A DNA stretch of 37,463 bases, taken from Pseudomonas frederiksbergensis. GTDB lineage: Bacteria > Pseudomonadota > Gammaproteobacteria > Pseudomonadales > Pseudomonadaceae. Numbering within the stretch: the stretch's first letter is position 1; each line of letters opens with the position of its first letter. The stretch is taken from the NCBI RefSeq assembly GCF_017114915.1, contig NZ_JAAUOE010000044.1, positions 1-37,463 of the forward strand. The letters run 5' to 3'. Under the pieces are notes generated by a model. It saw only the letters and a list, made by a program, of their open reading frames with translations. It searched no databases and was not told the origin of the DNA. Of the stretch, positions 1 to 6,820 are shown in pieces. A program made the translations under genes and the position numbers.

Positions 1-73
1 TGGCGGGGATGTGATCCTCAAGGTTGAACGAGTAAAACAGCCGTTCCTGCCCACTCGATAACTGTCCCATCAT
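1..73 (-). CDS. IS transposase, N-terminal fragment cut by the window edge
   Basis: Read on the minus strand from the ATG at 73, the sequence encodes MMGQLSSGQERLFYSFNLED and then HIPA before running off the window. This is the characteristic N-terminus of DUF772-type transposases of the IS1182/IS5-like group. No catalytic residues are visible because only 24 residues fall inside the window. The element end probably lies upstream of the start codon, perhaps near 130-152 (a CTTTTTCAACAG-type stretch), but the terminal repeat cannot be proven without the other end. It marks the left part of the window as mobile DNA. Confidence 0.75.
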   Translation of the reverse strand, partial: MMGQLSSGQERLFYSFNLEDHIPA

Positions 74-395
74 GCTGCGTGCTTCCCTGCTGGCTGGTGC
101 GAAGATTTTGCCGCAGGCCAGACGGGGGAGCTACTTTTTCAACAGAATCGGCCAGGAGCTGTCAGTCGCGGTTGGTGTCCAATAGACGATTTTCGCCATG
201 GAGAGCCCTCCTGGTCATGACCGAACCCTCAGGTGAAAACCCTGTTTGCAAGCAGGCTGCGGTGATGTAGGTTGAATCAATGTCGTCGTGGATGCGGTCT
301 TCCGACACGAGCCGAAGACCGCTTGCGATTGCGCCGTTCAAGCATCGCATCCAATAGGAATGGGCTCTCCCCCGAGAACATCCAGGATGAGTGCA
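74..395. other. Non-coding stretch between the IS gene and the sixA-like gene
   Basis: About 320 bases with no convincing gene. It contains the presumed terminal region of the IS element and the leader of the phosphatase gene at 396. Short open frames here lack ribosome binding sites and recognisable products. No strong promoter was recognised. Confidence 0.5.
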
Positions 396-884
396 ATGAA
401 AACGCTATTCCTCGTTCGCCACGCCAAGTCGAGTTGGGACGATACTTCGTTGCCCGACCGAGACCGACCATTGGCGGATCGGGGCAGGCGCGATGTGGCG
501 AAGATGGGTAAGCGATTGGCAGAGCGCAATGTGAAGCTCGATATGATCATGTCGAGCCCGGCGACACGCGCGCTTGCGACTGCGGAGGTCATCGCAAAGA
601 TGCTCGATTTCAGGAACAAGGATATCGTGGTGAATGATCGGCTTTATGCTTGCGAGATGGATGACTTGCTCGACGTCATTCAAGAGCTTGGCGACAAACT
701 GAAGCGCGTAATGCTGGTCGGCCACAACCCCGAGCTGACCGAGCTCGCGCATCACCTCACGAGCGAGATCACCCAGATGCCAACCTGCGCCATCGCCGAG
801 TTCAGGTTCGATGCGAAGTCGTGGTCGGGCATCGGCAAGACCACGCCAACACAAGTAGGGCTGGACTATCCAAAGAAGCCATAA
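396..884 (+). CDS. SixA-type histidine phosphatase (phosphoglycerate-mutase-like fold)
   Basis: The 162-residue product begins MKTLFLVRHAKSSW, the N-terminal signature of the histidine phosphatase superfamily. Arg8-His9 form the RH catalytic motif, SSPATRA lies near residues 53-59, and the second catalytic His is His110 in VGHNPEL. SixA proteins remove phosphate from phosphohistidine, for example on HPt or PTS-Ntr proteins; the substrate here is unknown. I chose the start at 396 because AGGA at 384-387 gives a Shine-Dalgarno at good spacing. An ATG at 387 overlaps that site and is less likely. It stands alone between an IS fragment and a repeat-rich gap, so horizontal acquisition is plausible. 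The family call is secure, the partner is not. Confidence 0.85.
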   Translation: MKTLFLVRHAKSSWDDTSLPDRDRPLADRGRRDVAKMGKRLAERNVKLDMIMSSPATRALATAEVIAKMLDFRNKDIVVNDRLYACEMDDLLDVIQELGDKLKRVMLVGHNPELTELAHHLTSEITQMPTCAIAEFRFDAKSWSGIGKTTPTQVGLDYPKKP

Positions 885-922
885 TGCTGGCGCATCGACA
901 CCGTCGGTCTGCCGAAAATGGC

Positions 923-962
923 GAAGGGGTGAAGGGGTGAAGGGGTGAAGGGGTGAAGGGGG
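923..962. repeat. Tandem repeat, five units of GAAGGGGT
   Basis: Four perfect 8-bp units GAAGGGGT begin at 923, 931, 939 and 947, and a fifth unit with one change (GAAGGGGG) ends at 962. It lies just downstream of the sixA-like gene. Such short purine-rich arrays are prone to slippage. Confidence 0.9.
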
Positions 963-998
963 AAACCATTGCCTTTCGCGACTGGCTGCAAAGGGTCG

Positions 999-1097
999 CT
1001 CTCTGCCGGTCATGTCCACGAATCCTGCTGGTCAAATCCGATGCAAATGACTGGTCAGGTCGAATGCAAATGGGGGGCAAGTCCGTGTAATTACCCA
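999..1097. repeat. Transposon-end-like direct repeat, copy 1
   Basis: About 100 bases that recur in the same orientation at 3397-3496. Similarity stops sharply at TTACCCA (ending 1097); what follows is unrelated in the two copies. Inside are two 21-bp subrepeats (1028-1048 and 1051-1071, 17 of 21 identical) of the form CTGGTCA...ATGCAAAT. A terminus reading TG on the inward strand with subterminal repeats resembles IS21-family ends, but no transposase is attached. The repeat is seen directly; the IS21 link is inference. Confidence 0.75.
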
Positions 1098-1112
1098 CGG
1101 AGAAAGCCTTAC

Positions 1113-1376
1113 TCAATCTAACGGCTCGAAAAGCACGTCTATAACGCCTTCAGCCAGCCGAATCCCTTGCTTCATCGCCTCTTCAAAACTTTTATAAACA
1201 GTATTTTCCCGAATTAGCCGTATATTTTCATTGGCAAAATTCACGGTGACGCAAATACCACTAGGAGCCGGATCATCTGGCGCGCCCCATATAAAATCTA
1301 TTCGTGCCTTAATCCCGTTTTGATGGGTGTAGTCCACAGAACAGGGCCGCTCAGCCATCTCGCTCATATTGGTCAC
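1113..1376 (-). CDS. Hypothetical small protein
   Basis: An 87-residue open frame I do not recognise. It starts with GTG at 1376, overlapping the TGA of the upstream frame (GTGA overlap); an ATG at 1367 is an alternative start. The product is acidic and soluble with no signal peptide or membrane segment. The C-terminal half (INFAN-like strand, then KSFEEAMKQGIRLAEGVIDVLF) looks like a small alpha/beta fold. It is translationally coupled to the 67-residue frame upstream, and the pair lies between the transposon-end-like repeat and the FNR-type regulator. Confidence 0.5.
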   Translation of the reverse strand: MTNMSEMAERPCSVDYTHQNGIKARIDFIWGAPDDPAPSGICVTVNFANENIRLIRENTVYKSFEEAMKQGIRLAEGVIDVLFEPLD

Positions 1377-1576
1377 CTGGGTCCAGATCCAATCGAGTCG
1401 TAACTAATAGCCCATTTCAACGAACCACACCAGCCGCCAGCAGCAATGCCAGGCGAGATTGACAGGTTGAGTGCGTTTTCTGCCCCCCGTTCGTCTATTC
1501 TTCCGGCAAACGTCCGAATGAGATACGTATCTGAGAGCTCACCGCCTATGCTTATTTCATCCTCAGATGGCGTCAT
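1373..1576 (-). CDS. Hypothetical small protein, divergent from the FNR-like gene
   Basis: A 67-residue open frame with no family I can name. It overlaps the next frame by four bases, as in a two-gene operon. Its first codons overlap by ten bases, head to head, with the first codons of the FNR-like gene (1567-1576), so the two cannot both have ordinary upstream ribosome binding sites outside coding sequence. It could be a real small gene or the remnant of a longer one. Confidence 0.35.
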   Translation of the reverse strand: MTPSEDEISIGGELSDTYLIRTFAGRIDERGAENALNLSISPGIAAGGWCGSLKWAISYDSIGSGPR

Positions 1577-2325
1577 CTCCCATGCTCGAAACTCGTCCCG
1601 TTCAAGTTCAGCATCTCAAGGCTGCGTGCTCCAACTGCAGCGTATTGGAGTTGTGCCTGCCGATTGGCCTGACCGGGCAGGAGGTTGAACGTCTGAACAC
1701 GCTGATCGTGCAACGCTTCAAGGTTAAAAAGGATGCAGCGCTGTACCGCACTGGAGATCCGTTACGCTCGCTTTACGCGGTCCGTATCGGCTCATTCAAG
1801 ACCAGCATGGTGTCAGTCGATGGTCGTGAACAGGTCACCGGCTTTCACATACCCGGCGAAATGCTCGGTCTGGACGCTATCAGTGCCGAAGAGCACGCCT
1901 GCAATGCGATTGCCCTTGAGGACAGCGAAGTCTGCCCCATCCACTTTGCGCAATTGGAGAAACTCGCACAGAACCTGCCGTCACTGCAGCACAACCTGAA
2001 CAGGCTCCTGAGTCGTGAAATCGTGCGTGATCACAGCATGCTGATGTTGATGGGTAACATGAACTCGGACGAGCGGCTGGCGGCTTTTTTGCTGAACCTG
2101 TCGCAGCGTTTCAGTATCCGCGGCTACTCATCCAGGGACTTCGTATTGAAAATGCGTCGCGAAGAAATCGGCTCCTACCTGGGACTGCGCCTGGAAACCA
2201 TCTGCCGGGGCATTGCGCATCTGCGGAATCAGGGACTGGTGGAAATTGCCGGTCGCGACGTTAAAATCCAGAATATGGAAGGGCTGAAGCAACTGGTAGC
2301 GGGGTGTAATCGCCACCAGAGCTAA
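1567..2325 (+). CDS. FNR/Anr-family transcription regulator, divergent paralogue
   Basis: The 252-residue product has the full FNR layout. A Cys cluster C21-x2-C24-x5-C30 plus Cys123 (VCPIHF) matches the four ligands of an oxygen-labile [4Fe-4S] cluster. Next come a cyclic-nucleotide-binding-type beta barrel (about 45-125), a dimer helix (about 145-165) and a winged helix-turn-helix (about 195-230). The recognition helix reads E210-T-I-C213-R214. E. coli FNR and Anr have Glu, Ser and Arg at the contact positions, so the Ser is replaced by Cys. It is clearly diverged from housekeeping Anr and sits in accessory DNA. The start is uncertain: neither 1567 nor Met6 at 1582 has a good Shine-Dalgarno. 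It probably responds to oxygen; its targets are unknown. Confidence 0.85.
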   Translation: MASSPMLETRPVQVQHLKAACSNCSVLELCLPIGLTGQEVERLNTLIVQRFKVKKDAALYRTGDPLRSLYAVRIGSFKTSMVSVDGREQVTGFHIPGEMLGLDAISAEEHACNAIALEDSEVCPIHFAQLEKLAQNLPSLQHNLNRLLSREIVRDHSMLMLMGNMNSDERLAAFLLNLSQRFSIRGYSSRDFVLKMRREEIGSYLGLRLETICRGIAHLRNQGLVEIAGRDVKIQNMEGLKQLVAGCNRHQS

Positions 2326-2543
2326 CACCTGTAAATTCGAACGATTGGCAATGTCAGCTATGGGTCGGTTTCAGCCGGTCGTGGAAGGCAGAAATCGGCC
2401 AGAAGGAGACCGTGAGCATTACCCACTACAAGGAGTTAGCGTCGTCCATTCAATTCGAGGGCTGTGCCATGGATGCTATTGCCGACTAAACACCATCGCC
2501 TTCAGGCGCGACCAGATAGGGCCGCCGCGCCTGCAGAGAATGG

Positions 2544-3359
2544 TTAGCTGCGACCGATCATCTTCTTCAGTTCATCGATAGACAGCGGTGGTCGACGCTG
2601 ATGAAGCATTGAGTGGCAGTTTGGACACACCGGGCGAAGATCCTTCACCGGATCCACCTTGTAATCTTTGCCGATATCAGCAAGCTGCACGAGGTGGTGG
2701 ACGTGAATGTAGCCGCGACCAATCTCACCGTACACCTTGCCAAAATCGAAGCAGCATATGACACACGCGGTGCCGTAATGTGCTTTGCACGCTGAAATTG
2801 CCTTAGCGCTCCGCTCGTATGCGTTTACCGAAACCTGTTTTACAGCGCCTTCTCCATAGGTTGCGGCACCCGCGACCTCCTCTGGGAATTGCAATTCGCC
2901 TGACGCTTGAGATGCTTGCGGTTGTGTTTCAGCCGCAGTCGCACCTGTGAATCCGCGCTGCGGTGCCCCAACTTGAAATGACCAAGTGATTTGTACGGGC
3001 GTCGTCCGTTGAAAGCTATCCGGGGCTGCCTCGCCAGCATATTTAAAGGGACTCCTATCGTCGGTACGATAGAACACATGAACTCCCCCCTGACGGCTCA
3101 GGAGACTCTTAATGGATTCCTGTCCCACATGCGACGCGGTCTTCCCGTACCAATGGAGAAGACCTTCTTCAAAGCGGTTTGCATAGTCATGACCCGTTCG
3201 GCCCGCTGTGCCAATATTGCAGAAGATGAACCAATCGCCGCTCCATTGGGTATAGCCCGTGTTCCAGTTGCCCTTCTGCTTGCCCGGCGGAACGCGGCAG
3301 ATTCTATAGATGTCATCCTTTGTATATCGTTGGCCGACGACGAACGTGAAGTGTGCCAA
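2544..3359 (-). CDS. HNH endonuclease with DUF3427-like N-terminal domain
   Basis: The 271-residue product has two parts. Residues about 8-110 (YTKDDIYRI, NWNTGYTQW, GRTGHDYANRF, VHVFYRTDDRSPFKYAG) match the DUF3427-type domain found beside nucleases and helicases. A low-complexity Gln/Ala linker (about 140-165) follows. The C-terminus is an HNH nuclease with Cys199-x2-Cys202, the H219-V-H221-H222 core and C245-P-N-C248-H249 plus H253, as in McrA-type enzymes. This suggests a solo, methylation-dependent (type IV-like) restriction enzyme, with the N-terminal domain possibly reading modified DNA. No methyltransferase is adjacent, as expected for type IV. It lies between the two direct repeat copies, convergent with the FNR-like gene. 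Fold assignment is firm, the substrate is inferred. Confidence 0.8.
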   Translation of the reverse strand: MAHFTFVVGQRYTKDDIYRICRVPPGKQKGNWNTGYTQWSGDWFIFCNIGTAGRTGHDYANRFEEGLLHWYGKTASHVGQESIKSLLSRQGGVHVFYRTDDRSPFKYAGEAAPDSFQRTTPVQITWSFQVGAPQRGFTGATAAETQPQASQASGELQFPEEVAGAATYGEGAVKQVSVNAYERSAKAISACKAHYGTACVICCFDFGKVYGEIGRGYIHVHHLVQLADIGKDYKVDPVKDLRPVCPNCHSMLHQRRPPLSIDELKKMIGRS

Positions 3360-3396
3360 TGAAATTCTCCAAGTTTGAGGAGCAGCTACCTGGCCG

Positions 3397-3496
3397 TTCT
3401 CTGCCGGTCATGGCCATGCGGCTTGCTGGTCAAATCCGATGCAAATAACTGGTCAGGTGGAATGCAAATGGGTGGGCAAATCTGTGTAATTACCCA
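3397..3496. repeat. Transposon-end-like direct repeat, copy 2
   Basis: This copy has the same orientation and the same sharp right boundary (TACCCA ending 3496) as the copy at 999-1097. It carries the same paired CTGGTCA...ATGCAAAT subrepeats. The copies differ at scattered positions, so this is an old duplication or two independent insertions of the same element end. Together they bracket the FNR-like and HNH genes. Confidence 0.75.
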
Positions 3497-3747
3497 ACTT
3501 GTTATTGAGCACACACCAGAACCTTACAAAACCTAGCGTTTGGACCGCCAGCAGCATAGTGATTTTTTTATCAAGCGAGAGGCCGGAAGCATCACACAGC
3601 TTTGATACTTGCTGCATAGGGTGTTCTCCATGGTATGCCTGAGCTGATACACGCAAATTTGCGTTTATTTGCCCTTCCTGCTTGATAAGTAACACTCAAA
3701 GTGCAACAGTATTAGTGAGACACCTTAACTGATACGGGACGCACATC
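3497..3747. other. AT-rich leader region of the recombinase gene
   Basis: About 250 bases between the repeat end and the serine recombinase. A short minus-strand frame runs through here into the repeat, but its C-terminus is translated repeat and it has no recognisable product. No confident promoter was identified. Confidence 0.4.
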
Positions 3748-4368
3748 ATGTTCATCCGCGCATACCTCAGAGCATCGACCGAAGAGCAGGACGCGGGCCG
3801 CGCCCGGGCATCGCTCGAGCAGTTCGCCACCGACCATAACAAGGTCATCGCTAGTGTGTACCTGGAGAACGCCAGCGGCGCCACGGCAGACCGGCCTGAG
3901 CTACTGCGCCTGCTCGAAGACGCGCGCAAGGGTGACGTGCTGCTTGTCGAATCGATAGATCGCCTCTCACGGCTTCCTGTAGAAGACTGGCAGAAGCTCA
4001 AGGCTGCGATCGACTCCAAGGGGTTGCGCATCGTCGCGATCGATCTGCCAACCAGTCACCAGGGAATGCAGGACACCAAAGGCGACGAGTTCACCGGGCG
4101 GATGCTGGGAGCGATCAACTCGATGCTGGTGGAAATGATGGCCGCCATTGCGCGCAAGGATTACGAGCAGCGCCGAGAGCGCCAGGCCCAAGGTATCGAG
4201 AAGGCTAAAGCTGCCGGCAAGTACCAGGGTCGGCCGGTCGATGAGGATCTGCACAAGCGCGTTACGGAACTGCTCGGCGCCGGCCTTGGCATCCGCGCAA
4301 CAGCTCGGCACGCCAACTGTTCGACCACTACCGTTCTAAGGATCAGGGATCAAATCGCTTTAGCCTAA
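3748..4368 (+). CDS. Serine recombinase (resolvase/invertase family)
   Basis: The 206-residue product begins MFIRAYLRASTEEQ. Arg8 and Ser10 are the conserved resolvase motif, with Ser10 the expected nucleophile. IDRLSRL near residues 70-76 matches the conserved DRLxR segment of the catalytic domain. A long E-helix-like stretch follows (about 120-155). The C-terminus (about 165-203, ending CSTTTVLRIRDQ) is a helix-turn-helix of the Hin/resolvase type. Size and layout match small resolvases of Tn3-like elements and plasmids, not large phage integrases. No paired inverted crossover sites or tnpA gene were seen nearby. It may resolve or invert a segment of this accessory region. Confidence 0.9.
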   Translation: MFIRAYLRASTEEQDAGRARASLEQFATDHNKVIASVYLENASGATADRPELLRLLEDARKGDVLLVESIDRLSRLPVEDWQKLKAAIDSKGLRIVAIDLPTSHQGMQDTKGDEFTGRMLGAINSMLVEMMAAIARKDYEQRRERQAQGIEKAKAAGKYQGRPVDEDLHKRVTELLGAGLGIRATARHANCSTTTVLRIRDQIALA

Positions 4369-4500
4369 AAAGTAAAAATGGAAGATCACAACTGAGTGCT
4401 TTTGGGGTTGCCTTGGCGTGCGATGGAAAATACACATATTCTCAGAGCTCTACTCGGCAAGTGCTGTCGAGCCATCTTCCCCAACCTTGCGGAAAAAAGA

Positions 4501-5166
4501 ATGGAAGCAAACTGGGTTTTCGGAATCGGTACGATCGTTGCCACACTGCTTGGGCCGATCCTAGCGGTTCAAGCACAGAAGTATCTTGAGCGCGTGAATG
4601 AGTCCAGAAACCAAAAAACCTGGATATTTAGCACGTTGATGGCAACTCGAGCGGCAAGGCTCTCACCGGATCATGTTCGTGCATTGAACATGATTGATCT
4701 CGCGTTCAACGGAGGCCGCTCGAACCGCCGAAAGGCCTCAGAAACAGACGTTTTGGATACCTGGCGTGACTACCTGGAGCACCTTACCTCGACGATAAAC
4801 GAGAGCAATGCGGAAAGGTGGGTCGAGAAGCAGCAAGAGCTTTTGATTTTAATGTTGAGTGCAATGGCCACGGATCTAAATCTTCGGTATGACCGGGTCC
4901 TTCTACGAAACGGAGCCTACATTCCAAAGGGCCATACAGATCTTGAGCTCGACCAGCAAAAGCTAAGGCACTACGCAATTGAAGTCCTTTCCGGGCATCA
5001 ACCGATTAGCATGAACGTGACCGGTTTCCCCTTCAGCGAGGAAATGACAAATTCGCAGCTGAAGCTACAGGAAGGCCTCTCTGAGGTTCTGGCTGGGCAA
5101 GGTCACCTGAAAATTCGAATAGAGCCCGGAAGCACAACTGAGATTGACGAGAAGGCTCCCGCCTAA
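4501..5166 (+). CDS. Conserved protein with N-terminal membrane anchor (DUF6680-like)
   Basis: With the start at 4501 the product is 221 residues. It begins with one hydrophobic helix (about residues 4-20, FGIGTIVATLLGPILAV), then QAQKYLER and KTWIFSTLMATRAARLSPDHVRALNMIDL, a pattern I associate with the DUF6680 family found near mobile and defence genes. The rest is helical and soluble. The frame is open further upstream (GTG at 4396, ATG at 4423), but those codons lack a ribosome binding site and would put extra sequence before the anchor. It follows the recombinase by 132 bases in the same direction and ends before a strong terminator. Function is unknown; the family name is from memory. 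Confidence 0.65.
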   Translation: MEANWVFGIGTIVATLLGPILAVQAQKYLERVNESRNQKTWIFSTLMATRAARLSPDHVRALNMIDLAFNGGRSNRRKASETDVLDTWRDYLEHLTSTINESNAERWVEKQQELLILMLSAMATDLNLRYDRVLLRNGAYIPKGHTDLELDQQKLRHYAIEVLSGHQPISMNVTGFPFSEEMTNSQLKLQEGLSEVLAGQGHLKIRIEPGSTTEIDEKAPA

Positions 5167-5214
5167 CCCGCTGTCAGCTCGGCGGTCGGAAAAGGTTGAT
5201 CAATTGTAGGTACT

Positions 5215-5254
5215 AAAAAGCCCCATCAGATTGATTCTGAGTGGGGCTTTTTTT
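5215..5254 (+). terminator. Rho-independent terminator after the 4501 gene
   Basis: An AAAAAGCCCCA arm and a TGGGGCTTTTTTT arm enclose a short loop, with imperfect pairing next to the loop. The U-tract supports plus-strand termination. The run of A on the other side could also serve minus-strand transcripts leaving the tRNA gene. Confidence 0.85.
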
Positions 5255-5327
5255 GCCTTCTGCTGCCACCCTGCTGTCACGAAAAAATGAAGCTGTCAGG
5301 AGAATGGTTTGAAAGGCGCGAATTATA

Positions 5328-5404
5328 TGGTGTCCCAGGGCAGGTTCGAACTGCCAACCTTCCCCTTAGGAGGGGGATGCTCTATCCAATTGAGCTACTG
5401 AGAC
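5328..5404 (-). tRNA. tRNA-Arg (anticodon CCU)
   Basis: The minus strand folds as a 77-nt tRNA with encoded CCA. The acceptor is GTCTCAG with CTGGGAC, the discriminator is A, the anticodon stem is TCCCC/GGGGA with loop CTCCTAA, and the T arm is GGCAG-TTCGAAC-CTGCC. The anticodon CCU reads AGG. Its 3' end faces the accessory block on the left, the usual side for integrated islands; no second copy of the 3' end is seen in the window. Confidence 0.95.
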
Positions 5405-5532
5405 ACAAGTCCCCCCGCAAGGAATGCGGGGCGATGGACGGCATGCATGTTAACGGGCAGGCCCGCTTTTGTCATGTCGTCCGTAGGGCTTTTTAAGTGT
5501 AGGCAGACGCCTCACGGTAGCGCCCCCCCCCA

Positions 5533-6090
5533 TCAGCCGCTGAAGCTCAACAGCTCCAGAAGATTGGCCACTGTTGCCATCAGGTCGCCGGAGTTATCGA
5601 GCCGACGGATCTGCGTATCACCGATAGCATCGTCAGCCATGAACAACGCATTGCGGCGCAGTCTTGCTTCAACTTCTGTCAGGCTCTCGCGCCCCCGCTG
5701 TAGCAGACGTTCACGCAGCACTTCATCCTTGACCGTCAACAGCACCGGTATCAGCGTGGGGTAGCGCTGCTGCGCTTCTGCCAGGTGCCCGCGCGAACCA
5801 TTGATCAATACATCGTGACCGTCCTTGAGCCATTGATCCATGCGCACAGGAATACCGTAATCCAGCCCATTGGCCTGCCACGACAGCGCGAAATCCCCTT
5901 TGCCTCTGCGCCGCTCGAATTCTTCGCGGGACACCTCGATGGCGTCTTCACCCACGGATCCAGCCGAGCGCGTGATAACCCGACGCACGACGGTACAATT
6001 GCGCGTTCGCAATGGCTCGCGAGCGGCTTCGATGAGGCTGTCCTTGCCGGATCCCGAAGGTCCCATTAAATAAATCAGCCTGCCATCCAT
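5533..6090 (-). CDS. phnN: Ribose 1,5-bisphosphate phosphokinase PhnN
   Basis: The 185-residue product begins MDGRLIYLMGPSGSGKDSL, with a Walker A P-loop (GPSGSGKD, residues 10-17) in the guanylate-kinase-like fold of PhnN. Length and the following VVRRVITR and REEFERRR segments fit the family. PhnN converts ribose 1,5-bisphosphate and ATP to PRPP, the last step of the C-P lyase phosphonate pathway. No other phn gene is in the window, so it stands alone between tRNA-Arg and the amrZ leader and may act as a PRPP bypass. The only ribosome binding feature is AGG just before the start. Confidence 0.9.
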   Translation of the reverse strand: MDGRLIYLMGPSGSGKDSLIEAAREPLRTRNCTVVRRVITRSAGSVGEDAIEVSREEFERRRGKGDFALSWQANGLDYGIPVRMDQWLKDGHDVLINGSRGHLAEAQQRYPTLIPVLLTVKDEVLRERLLQRGRESLTEVEARLRRNALFMADDAIGDTQIRRLDNSGDLMATVANLLELLSFSG

Positions 6091-6476
6091 CCTGAAATTA
6101 TCCCATACCGCCCGTCAGCCCTAGTAAATCGGCCATTTGCCACTATCCTGTATAAGGTAAGGAACAAGGATCGAATCCGCATAGCATGCACCTTCAGGGG
6201 GCTTCGGGCATCACCTGTCGTGCAAGAGGACGCGGACAGCGATACGGACTCATGGATTATTTTCAAACCAGTCCGCATTTCTGATAATGGGTGCTGGCAT
6301 TAAGCCTTTACCCAAATCAATATTTGTCACAGAATTGACGCCAATGATCTGGCTAATTTGAGGCATGATGCGCGCCTCTATCAATTCAGGTTGAACATTT
6401 GGCTGGAGTGCTTGTCCTATCTGACATCCTGCGGCCAATCCCGAGAACCGCTCCCCTGAACTAACCGGTTAAATAT
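6091..6476. other. Divergent phnN-amrZ intergenic region
   Basis: 386 bases without a supported gene. It must hold the promoters of both phnN and amrZ. The 20 bases before the amrZ ATG contain the palindrome AACCGGTT (near 6464-6471) but no purine-rich Shine-Dalgarno. AmrZ represses its own gene in P. aeruginosa, so operators are expected here, but I could not place one with confidence. Confidence 0.5.
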
Positions 6477-6803
6477 ATGCGCCCATTGAAACAGGCAATT
6501 TATTCCAGCCGTACGGCTGACAAGTTCGTCGTACGTCTGCCAGACGGAATGCGTGAACGCATTGCCGAGGTGGCTCGCAATCATCATCGCAGCATGAACT
6601 CCGAAATCATCGCGCGCCTTGAGCAAAGCCTTATTCAGGAAGGCGCGTTGGGCGAAGAATTGAGCATGCGCCTGGACAGCCCCGAGCTGTCATTGCACGA
6701 ACGCGAACTGCTGCAACGCTTCCGTCAACTCTCCCACCGCCAGCAAAACGCTCTGGTTTCGCTGATCGCCCATGACGCAGAAATGGCCGCAGACGCTTCC
6801 TGA
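6477..6803 (+). CDS. amrZ: AmrZ, ribbon-helix-helix regulator of alginate, motility and c-di-GMP
   Basis: The 108-residue product matches AmrZ/AlgZ over its whole length. It has MRPLKQA, then YSSRTADKFVVRLPDGMRE with the DNA-contacting beta strand (Lys16, Val18 and Arg20 correspond to P. aeruginosa K18, V20, R22), then the ribbon-helix-helix core HHRSMNSEIIARLEQS. The C-terminal tetramerisation region is ELSLHERELLQRFRQLSHRQ. Compared with P. aeruginosa, two residues are missing after KQA. In pseudomonads AmrZ activates alginate genes and represses or activates motility and diguanylate cyclase genes. It is monocistronic, followed by its own terminator. No clear Shine-Dalgarno is visible before the ATG. 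Confidence 0.96.
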   Translation: MRPLKQAIYSSRTADKFVVRLPDGMRERIAEVARNHHRSMNSEIIARLEQSLIQEGALGEELSMRLDSPELSLHERELLQRFRQLSHRQQNALVSLIAHDAEMAADAS

Positions 6804-6820
6804 TTCATCCCGAAAGCTCA

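Noticed and set aside
923..962. Possible CRISPR array
   Set aside because: Units are 8 bp with no spacers, so it is a simple tandem repeat.
1373..1576. Frameshifted single gene made of the two small minus-strand frames
   Set aside because: The GTGA overlap looks like normal coupling and no homologue is known to me that would join them; left as two frames.
2460..2560. Possible integron attC site near GGTTAGCTGC
   Set aside because: The motif does not fit the RYYYAAC/GTTRRRY core pair and no integrase or second site is present.
2345..2581. Small plus-strand frame between the FNR-like and HNH genes
   Set aside because: No ribosome binding site, unusual composition, and it overlaps the HNH gene end; likely non-coding.
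3453..3695. 80-codon minus-strand frame upstream of the recombinase
   Set aside because: Its end is translated transposon-end repeat (GNYTDLP is also read from the other copy), and no protein family is evident.
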